Assembly: GCA_015680685.1 (NCBI GenBank)
Contig: MNCI01023303.1
Location: 193,769-251,589, forward strand
DNA length: 57,821 nucleotides
DNA from: Gnetum montanum
Lineage: Eukaryota; Streptophyta; Gnetopsida; Gnetales; Gnetaceae
Reading direction: 5' to 3'
Below are positions 10,303 through 19,320 of the stretch, one piece after another. Each line of letters starts with the position of its first letter. Positions within the stretch are counted from its first letter, which is position 1. The notes under the pieces were generated by a model. It saw nothing but the letters and a program-made list of their open reading frames with translations, was not told the origin of the DNA and searched no databases. A program made the position numbers and the translations under genes.

Positions 10303-11002
10303 GTAAGTGAACTTAGTACACTAGTTGCTTTATGATTTTTGTTTTATTCATAATTTTTACTTTGGCCATTTACATGTTACTGATGCCTTCAGACTTGATT
10401 CGAGAAGTGAGGAGGTAGGAATTAGAGACAATCATTGAAGAGGAGGTGGCTAATACAGAGCTAAATACTAAGGAGGAAGACGTGGAGAAAGATCAGGGAG
10501 GAGGAACGGAGGAGCTGAGGGAAGACACCACGGAAACAAAACTGGTGGATGATCTGGATGGTATCGATGAAATGTTCAGCAGCTTCCTTAAGGAAAGCTA
10601 GACCTAGGTGAACCCCCAGAAGGGGACGAAGAACATGGTATGTTTTCTTTTATTTCACTATTGGTGCTTTGTGAGTCATTGTCTCTATGGTCTCTTACTT
10701 TTTATTTTTGTATCACTTCTAGACAAAGGTAGTGAAACTAGAACGATGCGGTTGGACGTGCCCATGAAAACGATTCCCCCTGAAAGGACCATGGAGGTTA
10801 GTCCGTCTCGCACTTGTGGGACATTTACTTTGATAGAGATACCAAGTAAAATAGATTTTGTGGTTGGTATCACTGAGGAGGTTGTTGAACGAATTCAGGA
10901 AGTGCACCCTGAGATAGGTATATGTATTTCGAGATGTTTGGAGCTTTAGAGTTTCACACCCTGTTTTTGTTGCTTTAGCATTTTTTCTTTTCGTGTGCAT
11001 AG

Positions 11003-11787
11003 GTGCCAAGCTGAGGTGGGATCCATTTGAGACCATTAGCATCGACAGTTTGCCTACGCTACCCCCAGAAGTGGAACAGGTACCAAGGCGAGTTTACAAT
11101 GAGGTGGCGGAAAGCCTTGTGCATAACGCCAAATCGGTGTGGACTTGTAGGCGATCCATCGAACAGCTATGGTTGCAGATCCAGATAAAGGAGAAAGAGG
11201 TTTCTGAGTTATCAGCCGAACGCGATGATCTCAAAGCTCGTTATGAATTCACTTCGGCACGATTAACAGGCGATAGTTCTTGGCGAACGTCAGAGATTAC
11301 GTACAACAGATATTGGAACTTGTTAAATCGCCATGCGTCACTAACTCGAAGGATAGCGGAATGTAAGGCCTAGATAGACCTATTGAATCTCAAGTGCCAG
11401 GATTGAAAGACTTTTGCCTCCAAGGTGTGTAAGTGGGGCCAAGATGAGAAGAATCATAAGCACCACTATAAAAAATCATTGAAAGAAGTTTCTATAGAGA
11501 AACGACAACTTGAGATGTTCATAGAGGGTTTGGGCTTATGTTCTGCGTTCGATACCTTTGCGGAGAACACCATAGTTGAGATGGAATCTCCTAAGAGAAT
11601 TATTCCAACCGCTTCTAGGGAAGTTACCGTGGGTGAATTCCCTTTAAAGCGTCCTATCTAGTCAGCTGTTGACAAAGGGAAGGCCTTGGCGGATGTCGAC
11701 CTAGGCCTTGACGAGACCGATTGGGCCAGTGTCTCAGAAGAGGAAATCCTTCACCGGCTGGAATTTGGCTTAGGGGGATCCCCTACG
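11003..11787 (+). pseudogene. Coiled-coil exon of the antisense gene
   Basis: The exon opens GAKLRWDPFETISIDSLPTL. It then runs into a charged heptad-rich region (KEKEVSELSAERDDLKARYE, later EVSIEKRQLEMFIEGLG) typical of a long coiled coil. It closes with an acidic tail, DKGKALADVDLGLDETDWAS and EEEILHRLEFGL. Stops at 11371 and 11404 and one at 11659 interrupt it. The final exon (11887-11988) adds a short acidic end. A coiled coil with a DKGKA phrase near the C-terminus is also seen in ORF3 of the Athila-like element (DKGKAPMKEP near 52045). Confidence 0.6.
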
Positions 11788-11988
11788 GTAAGCATTTTGT
11801 TATTATGAACTTCATTTGCTGCACATTATTTGAAATTTTATCTTTCTCTTGTCCTTACGTTGATTGTCTTCTTTTTGCATTTTCAGGATCAAGGTGGTGA
11901 CAATGTCTATGAAGCTGGTCCCAGTGAAGCGGGGGCCCATGATGTCAACAGGTCTAAAGGGGACGACCCTCCCATCCCAGACGTTTAG

Positions 11989-12306
11989 TTTGTTTTTTTT
12001 TTGGTATTTTTTTGACTTAAATTTATATGGGAATTGTAAATTGAGATGAATGAAACCAGTTAACTCCTATACTTGTACATCATTTCATGTATAAAAAATT
12101 TTTGTTAATTTTTGAGTTTAATTGCAAACACGACATAGTAACGTGAAATTTTTTGGTTTGTTTTTTGCTGTTTAAGAGGAATGCATGGATGTAATCATAA
12201 GTAGAACTGTAATTATGAGTGAAAGATAATTGCGAAAAGGGAAAACATGGAAATGCAAGCATAAATTCGAATTGTGAACTAGAAGGAAAACAACGTATAA
12301 GTGGAT
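11989..12306 (+). other. AT-rich 3' flank of the antisense gene
   Basis: After the TAG at 11986 comes an AT-rich stretch with a T-run (11992-12003) and ATGTATAAAAAAT near 12088. It presumably holds the 3' UTR and polyadenylation signals of the plus-strand gene. I see no other feature. Confidence 0.35.
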
Positions 12307-12685
12307 GCACTAGTTTAAGGCCATTTCGGGCCATATGCACTAGTTTAAGGCCATCTCGGGCCATATGCATAGTTTAAGGCCATTTTGGGCCCCAGCGTAA
12401 GCAAGTGACGTTTCAAATGACATGAGTGTATTACTCGGTTGACCGACCATCTCTGATTATGGCTAGTTTTATGTTGTTGCAGATGTGATTGTTTAATGTC
12501 ATTTCGGACTTGGAATGTTGCTTCGAACTATTCGTAGTTTAACATCATTTCGGACTGGGAATGTGGTTTAATGTGTTTTCGAACTTGTTATAGTTTAACG
12601 TCATTTCGGACGATTCGTAGTTTAACGTCATTTCGGACGATTCATAGTTTAACATCATTTTGGATGATTCGTTGTTTATTGTTTT
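12307..12685. repeat. Tandem repeats, right border of the antisense gene block
   Basis: Two sub-arrays are present. Three units of about 30 bp lie at 12307-12391 (GCACTAGTTTAAGGCCATTT, then CGGGCCATAT). About five units of 27 bp lie around 12530-12680 (TCGTAGTTTAACGTCATTTC, then GGACGAT), with diverged copies from 12420. The first sub-array mirrors 6861-6995, the second resembles the 37-bp repeat at 3100-3243 (GTTTACCGTCAT, then GGACGA). Confidence 0.8.
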
Positions 12686-12696
12686 AGTGATTTTTT

Positions 12697-13110
12697 GATT
12701 TTTCTCATTTTGACGTTGGGAGATGCGTTAGTGGGTACGATTCTGTATTCAGCGTCCCCTTTGCTAATCACGTTGAATGGAAATTCAGCCCAAGGAACAT
12801 CTGATGGAATTGTTTCCTCATTAGTATTTTCTTATGCTTCTACATGTATTGTGGTTTCTATGTCAGTTGCAGTTTCTAGGTGAGACTGCGTATGTACAAT
12901 GTCAAGCCCAGGTAGTTCTGTTTTGGGTGGGTTTTCTTCTGTGTTTAATGGATTATCACTTGTCGGTTGATGTGCACTTATGTCATGCTGTCTAGGCTCT
13001 TCGAGCTTAACCTCTGAGCCTTGGTTTGTGTCTATGTATGATGAGATGATGGGTGTAGCAGCCTCCCCATGTATGATGATTTCACCACCTTCATAAGGTA
13101 GATGAATCTC
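12697..13110 (-). pseudogene. Protease-RT linker, proximal half, of Tat Pol
   Basis: The gag-protease frame continues past the stop at 13111 as EIHLPYEGGEIIIHGEAATP, then TPIISSYIDTNQGSEVKLEE and a hydrophilic stretch to about 12697. This is the usual post-protease sequence of Ty3/gypsy elements (LHxxLxFP-type phrase, then a variable acidic linker). It breaks off at the repeat array 12307-12685. Its continuation in sense is 6471-6860. Confidence 0.6.
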
Positions 13111-14379
13111 TTAGTGTATAGGGGACAAGACTGCTTTCAGTTGGGCTAACCAGGGCCTTCCTAATATTAGGTTGAATCCTAGCATCTCATTAATTACTAC
13201 GAAGTCAGCGGATGTGGGGAATTGATCCCTTGCTATGAAGTCTAAGGTCATGGTGCCTTTAACTATCACGCGCGACCCGCTGAATGATTTCAAGTATGTG
13301 GTAGTGGTTGGTCTAATTAGCTTTGTGAGCTCAAGTTGTTCAATGATGGGATATGGGACTACGTTTGTGGCAGCTCCATCATCTACGTGGACCCTATGTA
13401 TTTGGAATTGGTTTACTCTTATTGTTATAAACATAGGGGCTGTTGTTATCTCCCCTATTTTCTTATCCACCTTGATGTTATCGTTGTGGAAACTTAATGG
13501 TTTGGAAATTATCCCTTGGGGCGAGTACATTACCGCATGAATTGAATGTTCATTTGGAGGCAAGTCCTCGCTTACTAGGACAGACATTAGCATGCGTACC
13601 AAAGCTTTGCGATGTGTTTGGGATGTTAAAACTAAGTCATACAAGCTTAGCGAAGTATTCTTTTGTTTGAGCACTTGTGTGACCTGTGTTAGGGCTGTTG
13701 CTAGGTCTCTACTATTGGGCGCGTGTTTATCGGCCGTGACTTGGTCCATTGGGCCCAACAGTTTTATTTCGTGCATCGTTGGTTTGTCAGTTTTGCTCGG
13801 AGTTGTTGATTTGGGCATATCATGCTTTCTAGATGATTCACCCTCATGGCCTGTGTTTGGTTGATTGTTAGGTGGCATCATGGGTACTGCGTTTAGCAGA
13901 GTAGGTTTAGGAGGTCCTAAGGCTAGTTGTTGATGCTCCTTCTCTAGGCATTCACATGTAAGTTTATCTGCTAAGCATTCTCGTGCGTGACGCGGGGGTG
14001 TTGCTGGTTTCGGGGCCTCAGGTTGCTTTGGGATTCGTACTACGTATGGAGTCGGGCGGGGTTGTGGTTGGATAGTTGCATGCTGTTGAGTGCCAGGCTG
14101 GTTAGGCACCTTGATGACATAGGGGCTTGGTTTATTTTGTGTCTGAGAAGTAGAAGGTTGGTGATCATTAGGACTTTTGGGTGTCCTAACTATGTATGGG
14201 GTTGGTTTAGGTGGGGGTTGGACCTCCGCTATTGCGACTGTGGATGGCACTTGGACTACGAAAGGGGCAGGCCAAGTAGTAGGGGTTGGTAGATTTGAGA
14301 TAGTGACGGCTGGGGGCACATGCACCACGTATGATTTTTTGTGCGTCGGGGTGTTAGAAGTCGCTACGGTAGGGGGCAA
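13111..14379 (-). pseudogene. Aspartic protease with proline-rich repeats, Tat Pol
   Basis: The C-terminal third carries a retropepsin domain: ITIRVNQFQIHRVHVDDGAA holds the active-site region (VDDGA in place of the usual DSG/DGG type), followed by NEMLGFNLILGRPWLAQLKA, the family's ILGRPWL motif. Upstream (13.95-14.45 kb) are about seven copies of a motif x-PYVVRxP spaced 25 to 35 residues apart in a Pro/Thr-rich context. A stop at 14380 (after APQQPYVI) separates it from gag, and a stop at 13111 from the linker, all in one frame. It would cleave Gag-Pol. The number of stops makes this copy inactive. Confidence 0.85.
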
Positions 14380-16899
14380 TCAGATGACATAAGGTTGCTG
14401 TGGGGCATATGATGATTTAGGTATGGATGTTGATCCAGTGGGAGGAATACGTACTACAAATGGCTTGTTAGGCATTTGTTGTTCATGGTCAGAGTAGACA
14501 GTATTAATGCTCAGCATTTCAGATTTGTTATCTAGGTAGATTGTGTTAATGATGTATGGCACCTCTTTGGTATTCAGAGGATCTTTGTATAATCCCATAG
14601 CCTGTTTCTGCGGTTGGACGAGGTTGGCTTCATCAAAGGTGATCTGACCTCCGTCGATCATTCGTTGTATGTCTTGTTTTAGGGTGAAACAGTAATCTGT
14701 GCCATGCCCATTACGTTGGTGATAGTCGCAGACATGGTCCATCCTAAAACCTTTGGGTACTGGGGGCTCATCTGGTGTTGCTAAGCTTGGGTTCTGAACC
14801 AGTTGACAGAATCGATCATGTCTCTATATAGCGGCAGGGGATAACTGTTTGTGCTTCATTAACCCAGCCCTCAGGAGTTGATCGAATAGCTGGGATGCCT
14901 TCATAGGCAATGGCGTATATTGGGAGGGTTCTTTCCTCTCAAAGTTTCTCGTACGGTTTGGTGTTGGGCTCTATGATGAGGAGGATTCTGGCATGGTTGT
15001 GGGAGCAGATTGAGTATAATTAGTGGGGGCCACTAGAGGTCTGTTATTTTGTGCCATGTTTGCTTATTGTGTTTCCGCTATTGCCGCTATGGTTGTTTTA
15101 GCCTTTTCTTTATCTTTCTTACTGTGTTGATTTTTGAAGGCTAAATACGCAGGATCATGGCTATTTTTGGCCACCTCCTCTATATTTTTGATCTATACAA
15201 AGGCTTGATTAAGGTTATGCGCATTGAGATAATATAACTTAGATTTGAAAAAGTCGTTAACAGCCCCCTTTAGAATAGTGAGCAGATATGTCTATGGAAT
15301 CGGCTCATGGAGTTCATTGAGAGCAGCACTCCACCTCTGGATGAATTTTTGTACAGGTTCCAGAGGTGCTTGTTTAACCTGTATAAGGCTATCAAGTGTC
15401 GCTTCAGGTCTCAAGTTATACTTGAACTTGGTCATGAATTGATGCAACAACTCTTCCAGGGAAAATATGGAATTTCTCGGCAAGGCCCGGTATCAATCAA
15501 GTGCTCTCCCTGGGAGGGACATAGGGAACACTCGCAAAATGGCATGGGGCCACGCCCAGAGTAATGCGTATTCTAGTCTAAATGTTATAAGGTGAGCATT
15601 GGGGTCCGTCTCCCCATTATATTTAGTTAGCGTAGGTAGTGATACACCTTTAGGTAAGGTTAGGGGCAGAACCGAAGAGCTGATGGGGTCATCGTGGTAA
15701 AAGTCCACTACCTTCAACTCTCCGTCTGTAGCTGTTTTGAGGCGTTTAACCTCGTAAGTTAGTTCTTACATTAGTTTTTTAGCATCTTCACTGTCTTGAG
15801 CGCTAGGTGAGGTGGCAGCTTGGGGATGTGGTGCAGTGTACAGATTAGATTGTTGAATAGTGGGTTGGAAAGTTGAAAGCTGTGTAGTTGGCGGTTGTAC
15901 TTGTGGAATGTTTATAGCGGGTGGCATCAGGGGCGACATATTGTAGGCGGGGGGTTGCTGTTGTTGTGGTTGTATTTGGGGAATGTTGACCAGCGGCATC
16001 GTATGAGGTGGTATGTTGGAGTGAGGGGGCTAATGTGGTTGAGCACCCATCGCTACCCATTGCCCAGTCATGTTTTTTGTAGGAATCCCCTGAACTTGTT
16101 GGGTTACAACGATAAAAGGGGCTCTGTGAGTTTGGACCCAGGGGATATAATGAGCAGACGTAGATGCCGGTATCACATGTGGCATCCCGATCACATGGGG
16201 TGGGAAGGTTGCCCCTACATTATTTTGAGGGGGTTGCATTTGTAAGAATGGGGGTGCCGTGGCTGTAGGAGGAATTGCGAGGGGAAGCGTGTTGACTTGA
16301 ATGTCGGTTGGTGGAGGAATGGGAACGAGTGCGGCTACCTCTTGTTGAGGCACCTGTGTTTGCATGATTCTAGATGGCTGGAGGGATGAATTTTCACCTG
16401 TGATTGGATGAAACAGCAGGTTTATATAGGTTTGCGGGCTAAGGATGTGGTATGAGTCTTCATGCTCAGATTGGGCAGCAAACTCATCTTCCTCTTCCAG
16501 TTGAGGATTTACTACAGGATGATCTAGAGACTAGCTCCTTTGCAGGAGGAGTTGTGTGATGAGCTCAGAGTAAGGCTCTGGAACAAGGATGATATCGTAC
16601 GGGGAAGGAATGAACTCTTACCCTCCCTTATAGAAAATTTCGTATTACCTTTTAACTTCTATTTCGACTTGATCCACAGCTAGGCCGGCTTGTATTTTCA
16701 CGCATATGAAGTTGTACTGGTCTTGAGTTATAGTCTTGGGCAATGGGTTCCTCCCTTGCAACCTAAGAGACTGACGGGGTCCCATTGTGGGTTGTGCCAT
16801 GGGCTGTTGAACGACCATGGTTCCTACAAGGTCTGTGACCTGAGTGGTTGTAGCGGTGGTGTTTGCGGTGTTCATGATGAGCAGTCGAGAATATGACAC
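14380..16899 (-). pseudogene. Gag of the Tat element
   Basis: From the probable start MSYSRLLIMNTANTT at 16899 one minus frame runs the whole length, broken by about ten stops. Order: a basic N-terminus (GPRQSLRLQGRNPLP), a long Pro/Gln-rich tract (15.77-16.37 kb), then the conserved capsid-like core at 15.25-15.72 kb (LTKYNGETDPNAHLITFRLE, EELLHQFMTKFKYNL, LEPVQKFIQRWSAALNELH). Next is a zinc-knuckle-like element CDYHQRNGHGTDYC near 14.7 kb, matching the C-x2-H-GH-x4-C style of Tat Gags. It would form the virus-like particle and bind RNA. Most stops fall where Trp, Gln or Arg would be expected, as with cytosine deamination. Confidence 0.85.
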
Positions 16900-16919
16900 A
16901 GTGAAGGGATATGGAATTA

Positions 16920-17560
16920 GTGTACTTAGTGTAGCGTAAACCTACGTTCGTGATGCACTACATATAGACTGGGTCTCAACGTATAGGCTTCAACAACCAG
17001 CGTATAATGACAGCGTAGACAGGTTATAGATATACAACGTATAATGTCAGCGTAGAGAATCTACAACGTATACTCTAAGCAGTGTATACAGTGTCAGCGT
17101 GCAGCGTAAACAGGGTTACAACGTATAGAGTGTAGTGTATATGGATGGCAGCATAAACGAGTTTAGGGCGTAGGGCATAGACAGAGTCTTATGTGTAGGG
17201 TAGACGAAGTCTACAGTGTAAAGTGAGTAGCGTGCATGTTAGTAGCATAAACAGAGTTGGGTGTCTAGCGTAGAAAAGGTCTATAGCGTACAATATGCAG
17301 GGTCAGCGTATAGCGTGGATAGGATCTACAGCGTATAGCGGACGGCGTGTATCCAGCAGCGTAGACGCTGGGGAGCTTGCAGACAGTCTGTGTATGGTTA
17401 ACAGCGTAGAAGCTGAATAGTTTGCAGATAGTAAGTTTTAAACTGATGCAGACAGTACATTTTAAACTAAGCAGCGTAAACGCTGGGAATTTTGCAGAAA
17501 GGGTCTAGCGTATACTCAACAGCGTAGACGCTGAGAGTTCTGAAGCACGGTAAGTTTAAG
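16920..17560 (-). repeat. 5' leader of the Tat element with GCGTA-motif cluster
   Basis: Between the gag start and the primer-binding site lies a 640-bp non-coding leader packed with CAGCGTAGAC, CAGCGTATA and ACAACGTATA variants, irregularly spaced. This is where packaging and dimerisation signals sit in LTR elements, but nothing here proves that role. No coding potential is seen. Confidence 0.65.
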
Positions 17561-17566
17561 GCAGAT

Positions 17567-17584
17567 GCCCTCCTTCTAGCGCCA
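17567..17584 (-). other. Primer-binding site of the Tat element
   Basis: On the minus strand, five bases after the 5' LTR, the sequence reads TGGCGCTAGAAGGAGGGC. It begins TGG, complementary to a tRNA CCA end. I recall this type of sequence from plant Tat elements, but the tRNA partner was not identified here. The position directly next to the LTR supports the call. Confidence 0.65.
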
Positions 17585-17589
17585 ATTTT

Positions 17590-18742
17590 TTTACCGCCCA
17601 AAATCATCTGTCTTCGGCAAGAAAGAAATAGAAATCGGGGGACCACGAGACATGCACAAAAGACCCTATCTTCGCTTGAGGACGAGCTGGAATGGACGAA
17701 GGTAGAGTACCTTGGATGATCCGCACGCAGATTAGGCAAGGATTTCCTCGAACGTACACCGAGGTGCTATACACTGGGTTATACGTGAACGGCGGGATAG
17801 GTGTAAAATAGAGTGTAAACAACATAACTGATGCGAATAGTGCGTAAACTTAAAAGAGCGTAAATAGAATACATGCAATGATTAAAGCAAACTGTAACAG
17901 ATTTTAGGAAGAAAATGTAACAATGGTATTTAAAAATGAGAGTTACAATGCATCGGTCTAACACAATTGTGGCTTTGACACAAGGCAGACGAAAAGCCCC
18001 GATGGATGCAGGGATGACTGTGGGCTAGTTCAAACTGTAGGCATAGTGTAGAGGCTGTATGCTCAATGTATAGGGTTGATGTCTAGCGTAAAAGGTTTGC
18101 TCAAAACTACCAACCCCGATCTAATGAAAAATTGGGATTTTTATACAGGTTTGGTCGTTAGACTCGGGTTGGATGACACGTGGCGCATTGACAGGGTGCG
18201 CAAGAACAAAATTTACAAGTGTACATGTTACATTTGCTGGGCGTATATGCTGTATCAGGCGGGTGTATACGCTGGGTCTATACGTTGGTGGATGTTGGGC
18301 GTATACGCTAGTGGATGCCGGGCGTATACGTTGGGCGTACAAGATATTCATGCTTAGTGTATAACCTCCAGGATGCCTAATGTCTACATCTGATGATTGC
18401 TCTGTCCTCGTGAGTTAATGCCTTGTATCAAATCTTGCTCTGAAATGCTCTTTCTTGCCAGGCGTATGCCTCAGTCGTACATGCTGGGCATACCTGTGAG
18501 GCGTATAAGCTGTAGATGTTGGGCATATACGTTGGACGTATATGCTGTGGATGCTGACTTGAGCGTATACGTTGAGAATGTGTACTTAGTGAAAACTAAG
18601 TATTTTGAGCTCCGAAGTCGGCATTTCTGATAGCAGATGTTGCCGTGGTCTTCGGTGGGTCCTAGGGGACTGGTCCTTGTTAAGTTTGATTCTGTTTGAG
18701 GTTGTTGGAGAAGTACTAAGCTCAAAATTTTGTGGTGTTTCA
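17590..18742 (-). repeat. 5' LTR of the Tat element
   Basis: It aligns with 672-1811 from end to end. The outer end GTGTTTCA at 18742 is intact. The inner end reads TTTACCGCCC where the partner has TGTACCGCTC, so the terminal TG has mutated. Stretch 18240-18560 repeats the GCGTATACGC cluster. The TATA region on the minus strand reads as the complement of TTTTTATACAGG (from about 18139), changed from TATATA in the other copy. It is slightly longer than the 3' LTR because of a small indel in the motif cluster. Confidence 0.9.
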
Positions 18743-18747
18743 CATAC

Positions 18748-18905
18748 AACCGTGACAATACAAGTAATTTTCGGAAGACAACGATTGATTAACCCTGAGT
18801 GTTCCATTAAGGCGCATAAGCACTTAGTTCTTGGAGTTTGACCGGATCATGCATGAAACACTCGTATTCATATGGTTGAGTGTAGGGGTACCTCGCCACT
18901 CATCA
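18748..18905 (+). repeat. Athila-like LTR, right part
   Basis: This continues the LTR of 58-671 after the Tat insertion and ends CACTCATCA at 18905. It abuts, without a primer-binding site, the inverted gag sequence that begins at 18906. It is thus the outer end of a 3' LTR or solo LTR inserted into the older minus-strand element. Confidence 0.75.
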
Positions 18906-19315
18906 TCGAGGTAGACACTCTAGAGTACGTTTAGTATTTTCCATTAAATAGTTCTAACATGGTATTCCATCGACGAATGGATTTTGTCTCCAAGGATCAA
19001 TACTAGCTTTTAGCTTCCTTGATGAGTGTCCTAGGGAATAGCTTGAGTTTTTGCTAGTCATTTTCAATGTTTTGTAAGGCACAAGCATCATGGAAAGCTT
19101 GTAGATGGTTATGCAGATTAGAGTTGTATCCCTCCTCAAATCTTAGGATATTGTTCATGTCTAAGCACTTGATCCAACTATCTTTCACATGCCTGGTTGA
19201 AATCTTAATTGCCTCTACAATGTTGAGCATGCTTTGAGCTGCTAAAAAAGGGTCCATCATCATGATTATGTTGATGATGCTAATGATGGTTTCTGTCATC
19301 TCTTCATTCTTGGTA
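18906..19315 (-). pseudogene. Gag core fragment, Athila-like
   Basis: Minus-strand translation gives AQSMLNIVEAIKISTRHVKD, LDMNNILRFEEGYNSNLHNH, LQAFHDACALQNIEND and, with a stop, TLELFNGKY-like text to the break. The same protein is found at 33005-33350 and 42750-43100. The pattern (NHLQAFHDAC, then WxxM-LFxxKY) is that of retrotransposon Gag capsid cores. Stops and the LTR on its left make it a pseudogene. It joins 20725-21480 across the solo LTR. Confidence 0.75.
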
Positions 19316-19320
19316 GGCTC

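Larger units (their letters stand above)
7492..11988 (+). pseudogene. Multi-exon antisense gene inside the Tat element: HAD-like, middle domain and coiled coil
   Basis: Coding exons read on the plus strand: 7492-7622, 8407-8857, 8933-9175, 9266-10302, 10393-10637, 10723-10917, 11003-11787 and 11887-11988, about 1060 codons. All seven introns are GT-AG, and the junctions I tested keep phase: HR-DTEP, VDR-PKVN, TTE-VDV, AQ-DLI, EEH-DKG, EI-GAK and PT-DQG. The start is ATG at 7492 (MGKGKEVEGQGRK), the end TAG at 11986. Exon 2 and the start of exon 3 resemble FCP1-like HAD phosphatases. Exon 4 holds a globular region, exon 5 is acidic, exon 7 is a coiled coil. It is decayed: a frameshift near 8460-8473, another near 9045, a stop at 9303-9305, a shift near 9860 and stops in exons 5 and 7. 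I do not recognise the whole protein. A related antisense gene is known from the maize Grande element, but homology is untested. Confidence 0.75.
672..18742 (-). mobile_element. Complete Ty3/gypsy Tat-lineage LTR retrotransposon, 18.07 kb
   Basis: Two LTRs of 1140 and 1153 bp (672-1811 and 17590-18742) flank gag, protease, RT, two RNase H domains and integrase, all read on the minus strand. The element is bounded by the duplication CATAC. The order PR-RT-RNH-aRNH-INT, with the extra archaeal-type RNase H, places it in the Tat group. The gag-protease stretch (12697-16899) stays in one minus frame and is broken only by stops. The pol block 3265-5574 is in one frame and 5829-6860 in another, so one shift lies near 5575-5828. 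A plus-strand gene (7207-11988) separates protease from RT. Each LTR pair differs by several percent by eye, mostly C/T and G/A changes, so the copy is not very recent. It is clearly younger than the stop-riddled elements around it. Confidence 0.9.

Noticed and set aside
7492-11988. The antisense gene as an unrelated nested host gene or separate transposon
   Set aside because: No target duplication or terminal repeats of its own were found at its borders. The leader shares the GCGTA motif with the element's LTRs, and the border repeats resemble the one after integrase. Kept as part of the element, though not proven.
13235-14392. Plus-strand open frames opposite the Tat protease
   Set aside because: They are antisense shadows of the protease and proline-rich repeat frame, rich in Trp/Gly from the complement of Pro codons. 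They lack the start, intron and domain evidence seen for 7492-11988.
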